Positions 58,819 through 64,000 of a stretch of 64,000 nt of DNA are shown here, one piece after another. Numbering within the stretch: the first letter of the stretch is position 1; the number at the start of each line of letters is the position of its first letter. A program made the translations under genes and the position numbers. Source of the stretch: Paenibacillus tyrphae (lineage in GTDB: Bacteria; Bacillota; Bacilli; Paenibacillales; NBRC-103111); assembly GCF_024158745.1 (NCBI RefSeq), contig NZ_JAMZAW010000036.1, positions 1 through 64,000 of the forward strand. Reading direction: 5' to 3'. The notes under the pieces were generated by a model, which saw nothing but the letters and a program-made list of their open reading frames with translations, had not been told where the DNA came from and ran no database searches.

Positions 58819-60522
58819 ATGGAAGCTCAATCGGCGAAGTCCGTGACAGAGCAGCCGCTTGCGTTCGCCCTACGGGAGATCCGATACGCAGAGAAGGCCT
58901 CCGAATGGTCACAAGATTCGGGAGCCGAGGAGCTTCGGCTTACAGCAGGCATGCTGCTGCTCATTACAGGCGGCAAGGGACGTCTGCACCGAAACGGACG
59001 GACGGAGCGGCTTTTTTACGGCAAATGCCTGCTTTTGTCCCGCAATGTGCCTATGGAGATCGCAAGCGATGCGGATATGCCGCTTAAGGGGTATCGCGTG
59101 ATCTTCGACGTATTTCGAATCGAAGAGTCGCCATCCTTGGAAACGATCCCTGTCCGCAGGGAGGCTGTGCCGTTCGAGGGGGAGGTGCTTGCGGAACGGT
59201 TTGCGGAGATTGAGCGCACGGTCCTGGGGCTTCACGAAGGGATGAAGGAACGGGGCGAGCTGCAGAGGTTTAACCGTCAGTTGCTTTTTCAGAAACTGAT
59301 GAGTACTCTGTGGGAGGATGCCGAACGGGAGCAAGCGGGAAAGGATTCGACGCTTGCCATCAAGCGGACGATCGAGCGGATGGAGCAGGCTTGCGATGAA
59401 GAGTGGACAAGAGACAGGCTGGCCGAATTGGCCGGGCTCAGTCCGTGGCATTATTCATCTTTGTTTAAGAAAATTACGGGGAAAACGCCGACCGATTATT
59501 TGACGGAAACGCGCGTGAACCGGGCCAAGGAAAAGCTGCTGCGGTCCGATGCCCGCATCAAGGATATTGCGCAGAGCGTAGGGTACAGCAACGAATTTTA
59601 TTTCAGCAGCCGCTTCAAGCAGGTCACGGGCGTTTCTCCCACGGAGTTCGTCAAGCAGCAGCGCGGCCGCATCATTACGCGTGCTTATCCATATATGCCG
59701 CAGTTTGGGATTACAGCAGCAGGCCGGGGAAGGGTGATCGGCTTGTTTTTTGAAGACTATTTAACAGTGCTTGGCATGAAGCCGGTGCTGCAGTTCGCCT
59801 GGGGAACGTATTATCAGCGGTATTTGGAGCCTTTTTTGACCGGGGTGAACAAGCTGAATGTGAATCGAATCGATTTTGAAGCCGTCATGCGGGCCGAACC
59901 GGATTTGATTCTGCTCGGGTTTCCCCATTGGGCGGAGGAGGGGCGCTTCGATCGCTTTAAGCAAATTGCTCCGACGTACGTATTCGAGCGTGCCGCGGTC
60001 GATTGGCGGGAAACGCTGCGTACGGTCGGACGATTGACGGGGGAATCGGTACGGGCGGAAGCGTCGATTCGCCGTTATGAAGCGCGCGCAGCGGCGGCTG
60101 GAAAACAGCTGGAGCAGTCGATCGGCCGCGAGAAAGTGGCGCTGCTGCGGGTCGATCGGAGAAAACGGCTCCTTCTCTATGGCGGACCGCAGACCTGCTA
60201 TACGGGACCGGTATTGTACGGCGATCTAGGGCTGGAGCCTCCGGCACTCGTACGGGAGCTGGCGTGGGGAGAGCGCAGCGTCAGGGCGATAACGCCGGAC
60301 ATGCTGCGGCATCTGGATGCCGACCATTTGTTTGTCGTGATTGACGAAGAAGGCCGGGAGCAGGCGCAGCAATGGATGAACGGCGATAGCTGGCGTGGCC
60401 ATTCTGCGGTGCGCAGAGGGCAGGTGCACGAGGTGGGCATCGACGTATGGATGAGCTTCGGCATGATCGCCCATGAACGTAAAATCGACGACGTGCTGAA
60501 CGCTCTGACTTGCCGGGCATAG
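58819..60522 (+). CDS. AraC regulator fused to a siderophore-binding domain (Btr-like)
   Basis: The 567-residue protein has an N-terminal cupin-like part, an AraC DNA-binding domain (about 180-285; DRLAELAGLSPWHYSSLFKKITG and IKDIAQSVGYSNEFYFSSRFKQVTG) and a C-terminal TroA/FhuD-like domain (about 300-565). The same architecture is found in B. subtilis Btr, which activates the bacillibactin importer when the ferric siderophore binds. The binding domain is clearly homologous to the lipoprotein at 60760 along its length. No signal peptide, so it senses siderophore in the cytoplasm. ATG 58819 is used, after GGCAGGTGA. A Fur box covers its promoter. Confidence 0.92.
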   Translation: MEAQSAKSVTEQPLAFALREIRYAEKASEWSQDSGAEELRLTAGMLLLITGGKGRLHRNGRTERLFYGKCLLLSRNVPMEIASDADMPLKGYRVIFDVFRIEESPSLETIPVRREAVPFEGEVLAERFAEIERTVLGLHEGMKERGELQRFNRQLLFQKLMSTLWEDAEREQAGKDSTLAIKRTIERMEQACDEEWTRDRLAELAGLSPWHYSSLFKKITGKTPTDYLTETRVNRAKEKLLRSDARIKDIAQSVGYSNEFYFSSRFKQVTGVSPTEFVKQQRGRIITRAYPYMPQFGITAAGRGRVIGLFFEDYLTVLGMKPVLQFAWGTYYQRYLEPFLTGVNKLNVNRIDFEAVMRAEPDLILLGFPHWAEEGRFDRFKQIAPTYVFERAAVDWRETLRTVGRLTGESVRAEASIRRYEARAAAAGKQLEQSIGREKVALLRVDRRKRLLLYGGPQTCYTGPVLYGDLGLEPPALVRELAWGERSVRAITPDMLRHLDADHLFVVIDEEGREQAQQWMNGDSWRGHSAVRRGQVHEVGIDVWMSFGMIAHERKIDDVLNALTCRA

Positions 60523-60705
60523 CCTTTCCGCATCCCCCATCGCATGGAGTTTGATCATCCTTCATGCAGTAGCCACGCGACATTGGGAACGGAAGGCGGT
60601 CTTTTCGTCTCTGATCCATATGCCGCATGTCTCCTCCCCGCCTATCCCACAATTCTATAGGGAGATTCGCACAATATCGGATGGCGCGCGGGAAGAAAAT
60701 CGTGC

Positions 60706-60740
60706 TACAATTCTCATTGATATTGAGAATCATTTTCATC
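60706..60740 (+). promoter_or_regulatory. Overlapping Fur boxes before the siderophore-binding lipoprotein
   Basis: ATTCTCA (60710-60716) and TGAGAAT (60724-60730) form one inverted repeat, and TTGAGAATCATTTTCAT (60723-60739) forms a second 7-1-7 Fur-type site. A possible -10, TACAAT, is at 60706. Iron-dependent repression is expected. Confidence 0.78.
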
Positions 60741-60759
60741 ATGAGAAGGGGACACAGCT

Positions 60760-61755
60760 ATGAACTCGGCATTTCATCAGATGGTACGGTTATGCAGCAT
60801 CATCACTCTGCTTGTGCTGCTCGCTGCTTGCGGCAGCAATGGGCAGACGGCGCAGCAGGCTTCTACTGGAGCGAATCCGGCAGGCTCCACGGACAAAAAG
60901 GAGGCGTCGGCGCCCCGCAAATTCAAGCATGTGATGGGGGAAACGGAAGTGCCCGCACAGCCGCAGCGGGTTATCGGTTTATATTTGGAGGACTTCTTGT
61001 CCGCTTTAGACGTAAAACCGGTCATGCAGACGGTTGTGGGAGCGTTCACCCAAAAATATTTGGAGAAATATACCGCAGGCCTGCCGAAGCTGGATACCGG
61101 CGCGATGAACTTCGAAGCGGTGCTGGAGGCGAAGCCCGATCTGATTCTGCTCGGCTTTCCGAATTACGGAGCGGAGGGGAAATACGAGAAGTTTTCCAAA
61201 ATCGCCCCAACGTACGTCTTCGATAAAGATGCCGCTGACGACTGGCGGGGAACGCTGCGTACGGTCGGCCGTCTGCTGGACAAGTCCGAACAGGCGGAGC
61301 AATTGCTCAAGCGCTACGAGGAAAAAGCGGCTCAAGCGCGCAAGACGCTGGAGCAATCGATCGGTCGCGAGACCGTAGCGTTAATCCGCGTACATAAAAA
61401 GGAGATGCGCCTTTACGGCGGGCCGGACGGCTATTCGGGCAGCGTGCTGTATAAGGACCTCGGGCTCAATCCGCCCAATCTTGTCAAGTCGATTGCTTGG
61501 ACGAACGATGGCGGCATGAAGGCGATATCGTCCGAAGTGCTGGCCCAGCTTGATGCCGACCATTTGTTTCTCGTCGTAGACGAAGGCCGGAGCGAGCAAG
61601 CGAAGGAACTGATGAACAGCAGCGTGTGGAAAAACATCCCTGCCGTTAAAAAGGGACAGGTCCACGAAGTGACCACCGACGTCTGGATGACCTTCGGTCT
61701 TCTGGCCTACGAGAAAAAAATTGACGACGTGCTGCAAGCGTTGGCGAAAAAATAA
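60760..61755 (+). CDS. Ferric-siderophore-binding lipoprotein
   Basis: The 331-residue lipoprotein (LLVLLAACGS, Cys near residue 24) is a family 8 solute-binding protein like FeuA/YfiY. After a low-complexity linker come RVIGLYLEDFLSALDVKPV, LILLGFPNYG and a C-terminal VTTDVWMTFGLLAYEKKIDDVL. It is the twin of the sensor domain encoded upstream. The permease and ATPase genes usual for the importer are absent here and must lie elsewhere. GAAGGGGACAC precedes the ATG. The nitroreductase follows by 18 bases. Confidence 0.92.
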   Translation: MNSAFHQMVRLCSIITLLVLLAACGSNGQTAQQASTGANPAGSTDKKEASAPRKFKHVMGETEVPAQPQRVIGLYLEDFLSALDVKPVMQTVVGAFTQKYLEKYTAGLPKLDTGAMNFEAVLEAKPDLILLGFPNYGAEGKYEKFSKIAPTYVFDKDAADDWRGTLRTVGRLLDKSEQAEQLLKRYEEKAAQARKTLEQSIGRETVALIRVHKKEMRLYGGPDGYSGSVLYKDLGLNPPNLVKSIAWTNDGGMKAISSEVLAQLDADHLFLVVDEGRSEQAKELMNSSVWKNIPAVKKGQVHEVTTDVWMTFGLLAYEKKIDDVLQALAKK

Positions 61756-61773
61756 GCAGAGGAGACGGTTAGC

Positions 61774-62343
61774 ATGATGGAAACACGTCCGGGTATAGCC
61801 GCTACCGTTCGCGAGCGGCGGACAATCAATCAATTTAACGGGGAACCGGTTCCGAAGGAAATTATTCTGGAGCTGCTGGAGGATGCCGTATGGGCACCGT
61901 TCCATTCGCGCAAGGAGCCTTGGCGCTTCTTCCTGTTCATGGGGGAAGGACGGAAAATATTTTCGGATGCGGTGCTTGCGACGTACCCGAAGGAAAAGCT
62001 TGAGCAGTACGGCGAGCGGGCCGCGCATGCTTATTGCCATACCGTGCCGGTCCATCTGGTCGTGGCGATCACCGAGGAACCGCGGCCGAACAAATGGGAG
62101 GAAGCGTTTTCCGCCGCCAGTGCACTTATTCAAAATCTCCAGCTGCTGGCGTGGGAACGAAAAATCGGCGTCGTCTGGAAAACGAACGAATACAATTGGG
62201 ACCCTGATTTCCGCCAGGCGATCGGAGTGAAGCCCGGAGAGAAGATCGTCGGCACACTCCACATGGGCTACTTCGACGAAGGCAAAGTGCCGCGTTCGAA
62301 GCCGCGTACGCCGGTTTCCGAGCTGTTGACGTTGTTTGAATAA
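61774..62343 (+). CDS. Nitroreductase-family FMN oxidoreductase
   Basis: The 189-residue protein has the nitroreductase opening VRERRTINQFNGEPVPKEIILELLEDAVWAPFHSRKEPWRF, with the FMN-phosphate Arg residues, and GEKIVGTLHMGYFDEGKVP near the C-terminus. It transfers electrons from NAD(P)H through FMN. Being cotranscribed with a siderophore-binding protein, it might reduce ferric siderophores to release iron, but other substrates are possible. GCAGAGGAGACGG precedes the ATG start at 61774; a second ATG follows at once. Confidence 0.87.
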   Translation: MMETRPGIAATVRERRTINQFNGEPVPKEIILELLEDAVWAPFHSRKEPWRFFLFMGEGRKIFSDAVLATYPKEKLEQYGERAAHAYCHTVPVHLVVAITEEPRPNKWEEAFSAASALIQNLQLLAWERKIGVVWKTNEYNWDPDFRQAIGVKPGEKIVGTLHMGYFDEGKVPRSKPRTPVSELLTLFE

Positions 62344-62365
62344 TACTAATGATGAATGGACTGTT

Positions 62366-62407
62366 GTCCGCTTCCCGTAAGGACCCTTCGGCGAAGCGGG
62401 CTTTTTT
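62366..62407 (+). terminator. Rho-independent terminator after the siderophore locus
   Basis: GTCCGCTTC (62366-62374) pairs with GAAGCGGGC (62393-62401) with one G-U, followed by TTTTTT. Confidence 0.82.
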
Positions 62408-62541
62408 ATGTCCGTTTTTCCCTGACAGGGCCGTATTACCGAAATATAACCGATCCGTCAGCGAAGCCTATTTTCCTTCAAGGCCGAAATAAGCTATGAT
62501 GATAGGAGGTCAACTTATTTTTATCGACCGCACAACGACGC

Positions 62542-63267
62542 ATGACCGCTGTGCAGCACTCGGAGGGAACGAAACTGGATACTTTCGCTTGTCTTTATGT
62601 GATTCGCGGAGAGCCTTTCCGCTCGGGAACGTGCCTGAATCTGACCGCCGCCGAAACGGTTATCGGCAGGGCATCGAACTCGTATTCTCCGGACTTCGCT
62701 TTTTCGAACGCGTTTATTTCCCGTAAACATATAGTGATCCGCAAAGAAGAGGAGCGTGCGATTCTGTACGATCTGGGCAGCACGCACGGCACGGAAATCA
62801 ACGGTGTGATCGTCGAACCGAATCAACCGTATCCGCTGAAATCGTTTGATATCATCAAGCTGGCCAAAGGGATGACGGTACTGCATTTTTCGTATCTTTT
62901 TGCCGATCAGACGCTGGAGTTCGAGCCGCTCAGCATTACGCAGCGGTGGGACGAACCTCACGGCCCACTGACGATCCATTGGGAGAAACGGGAATGCGTA
63001 GTTGACGGTAAGCGGATTGCGATGTCCGAGAAGGAATTTTTGCTTATTCAACTGTTGTACGATCATGCGAATCGGCTCGTGCCGATTGCCGAAATCAAGC
63101 AGACTGTATGGCCGGAACGCTCGGTCGGCGAGGACGGGGTTCCGGATGTGACGATGGACGAATTGAATGCGCTGGTGTACCGGATTCGCAAAAAATACGG
63201 CAAAGACACCTTTCTCATCAGTGCGGTTCGCGGCAGCGGATACGTGCTGGAGCTTCATAACCAATAA
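62542..63267 (+). CDS. FHA-domain winged-helix (OmpR-type) DNA-binding protein
   Basis: The 241-residue protein has an FHA domain at about 35-110 (TVIGRASNSYSPDF, SNAFISRKHIVIR, LGSTHGTEINGV), which reads phospho-threonine. An OmpR/PhoB-type winged helix covers about 140-238 (MSEKEFLLIQLLYDH, YRIRKKYGKDTFLISAVRGSGYVLE). It probably links a Ser/Thr kinase to gene control, perhaps of the adjacent murA-like gene. The start is unclear: ATG 62542 lacks a ribosome site, while CTG 62575 (MDTFACLYVIRGE) has GGAGGG seven bases upstream. A strong AGGAGG at 62504 serves no canonical start in this frame. Confidence 0.82.
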   Translation: MTAVQHSEGTKLDTFACLYVIRGEPFRSGTCLNLTAAETVIGRASNSYSPDFAFSNAFISRKHIVIRKEEERAILYDLGSTHGTEINGVIVEPNQPYPLKSFDIIKLAKGMTVLHFSYLFADQTLEFEPLSITQRWDEPHGPLTIHWEKRECVVDGKRIAMSEKEFLLIQLLYDHANRLVPIAEIKQTVWPERSVGEDGVPDVTMDELNALVYRIRKKYGKDTFLISAVRGSGYVLELHNQ

Positions 63268-63296
63268 CGACATCATCGGAAAGTGGGTAAGGGTCA

Positions 63297-64000
63297 ATGA
63301 GATGGATTGAAGTGGAATCTGCCGGTCCCCTGAACGGCAGTGTACATATTCCCGGTTCCAAAAACAGCTCGCTCGCCTTGTTGGCCGCCGCCTCACTGGC
63401 GGATGGTCTGGTGACGCTGGAGGGCATTCCAAATATCGACGATGTGAAATTGATCGCCCAGATCGGCAAAGACATCGGTCTGACGATCACCCGCCGCCCA
63501 TCAGGCGAAATTGTGCTGGATCCGCGCTACATCCACAGTGCGATCATCGATCCGGGCAAGGCGTCCGCTTACCGGGCGTCCTACTATTTTGCCGGAGCCT
63601 TGCTTGCCAAATTCGGTCGGGTGACGGTCGGGTTTCCGGGGGGAGACAACTTTGTCTCCAGGCCGATCGACCAGCATATGAAGGCGTTCCAAGCGCTGGG
63701 CGCGACGGTGGAGTTCCGCGAGGATCACTATATTGTCGAGGCCAAAACGCTGCGCGGGGCAGACATCTACTTCGATACCGTGACGTCGGGCGCTACGATC
63801 AACGCTATTCTGGCGGCAGTCCGCGCTCAGGGCCGGACAAATCTGTATCATGCCGCTGTCGATCCGGAGGTCGTCGATACGGCGGCGTTCCTGAACGGTC
63901 TGGGCGCGCGCATTTACGGCGCAGGGACGGACCGTATACGGATCGAGGGCGTGCCATACTTAGACGGGGGAAGGCATGCCGTGATTCCCGATCGGCTCAT
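63297..64000 (+). CDS. murA: UDP-N-acetylglucosamine 1-carboxyvinyltransferase paralogue (MurA), cut by window end
   Basis: The frame is open to the window edge (234 codons seen of about 420). Residues 19-24 read PGSKNS, with Lys22 and Asn23 at the positions of the MurA active site. At the mobile loop FPGGDNFVSRPIDQH, Asp117 stands where most enzymes have the Cys that phosphoenolpyruvate and fosfomycin label. Asp here is known in naturally fosfomycin-insensitive MurA enzymes, such as those of mycobacteria. The Arg of SRPID is kept. It catalyses the first committed step of peptidoglycan synthesis. Thirty bases separate it from the FHA regulator. AAGGGT precedes the ATG. Confidence 0.9.
   Translation, partial: MRWIEVESAGPLNGSVHIPGSKNSSLALLAAASLADGLVTLEGIPNIDDVKLIAQIGKDIGLTITRRPSGEIVLDPRYIHSAIIDPGKASAYRASYYFAGALLAKFGRVTVGFPGGDNFVSRPIDQHMKAFQALGATVEFREDHYIVEAKTLRGADIYFDTVTSGATINAILAAVRAQGRTNLYHAAVDPEVVDTAAFLNGLGARIYGAGTDRIRIEGVPYLDGGRHAVIPDRL

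Noticed and set aside
62521-63432. Minus-strand frame of about 300 codons opposite the FHA gene
   Set aside because: It is a shadow of the FHA and murA genes, has no recognisable domain and no ribosome site.
1-64000. tRNA, rRNA, prophage and insertion-sequence genes
   Set aside because: None could be recognised by eye on either strand; a tRNAscan-SE and ISfinder search would be needed to exclude small or degraded ones.

Overview
The window looks like a chromosomal segment of a spore-forming, moderately GC-rich member of the Bacillota, most likely Paenibacillus or a close relative (Paenibacillaceae). Evidence: a near-identical relative of the germination protein CwlJ, a primary-type sigma factor with Bacillus-like domains, an S-layer-homology (SLH) relic, Bacillus-type Fur boxes, many GTG/TTG starts with strong AGGAGG ribosome sites, and Gram-positive T-run terminators. 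I see no rRNA, tRNA, CRISPR array, transposase or phage gene. The genus is an inference from gene content only.

Layout. 0-12 kb: LysR regulator diverging from an azoreductase/quinone-reductase pair; an SLH relic; an rpoD-type sigma factor outside the dnaG operon; an NlpC/P60 peptidase; adenosine deaminase; a DeoR regulator; an EamA exporter; a metallophosphoesterase; an acyltransferase; and a convergent secreted beta-helix protein. 12.4-27 kb: a cluster resembling the Bacillus subtilis ytmI/tcyJKLMN/ytmO/ytnJ/hipO locus. It holds a LysR regulator, two flavin monooxygenases, a peptide-type ABC importer with a fused double ATPase, a DinB-fold protein, a cystine-type ABC importer, a GNAT acetyltransferase and an M20 deacylase. 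Together they could import S-substituted cysteines or peptides, N-acetylate them, oxidise the thioether and deacetylate to free cysteine. 27-29 kb: aldo/keto reductase and a SolA-type FAD oxidase whose apparent start codon is ATC.

29.3-33.2 kb: a Tet(L)/Tet(K)-like efflux pump and a Tet(M)-like ribosomal protection protein, divergently transcribed from one 314-base region. Each has a short leader reading frame, and the efflux leader is followed by a hairpin that masks the pump's ribosome site. 33-40 kb: cwlJ, a TrkA_C membrane protein, a secreted amidotransferase-like protein, TerC, an alginate-lyase-family protein, and an operon of ArsR-like regulator, small hypothetical protein and a ClpP paralogue. 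40.6-44.7 kb: AraC regulator, beta-propeller glycosidase and GH31 glycosidase. 45-46.7 kb: HxlR regulator facing a dioxygenase and DoxX pair.

46.8-50 kb: an MHYT-PAS-GGDEF-EAL cyclic-di-GMP enzyme followed by a class I c-di-GMP riboswitch with a terminator ahead of a CheY-like gene. 50-56 kb: MBL-fold hydrolase, GNAT protein, VanZ-RDD fusion and a heterodimeric ABC exporter. 56.6-62.4 kb: an LTA-synthase-like sulfatase with a tandem-repeat linker, then a Fur-controlled siderophore locus with an AraC-SBP fusion sensor, its twin binding lipoprotein and a nitroreductase. 62.5-64 kb: an FHA/winged-helix regulator and a truncated-by-window MurA paralogue carrying Asp in place of the fosfomycin-target Cys.

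The most unusual non-coding feature is a roughly 200-bp palindromic repeat present three times (10.7, 29.3 and 44.7 kb), always between convergent genes. Base changes in one arm are matched in the other arm.
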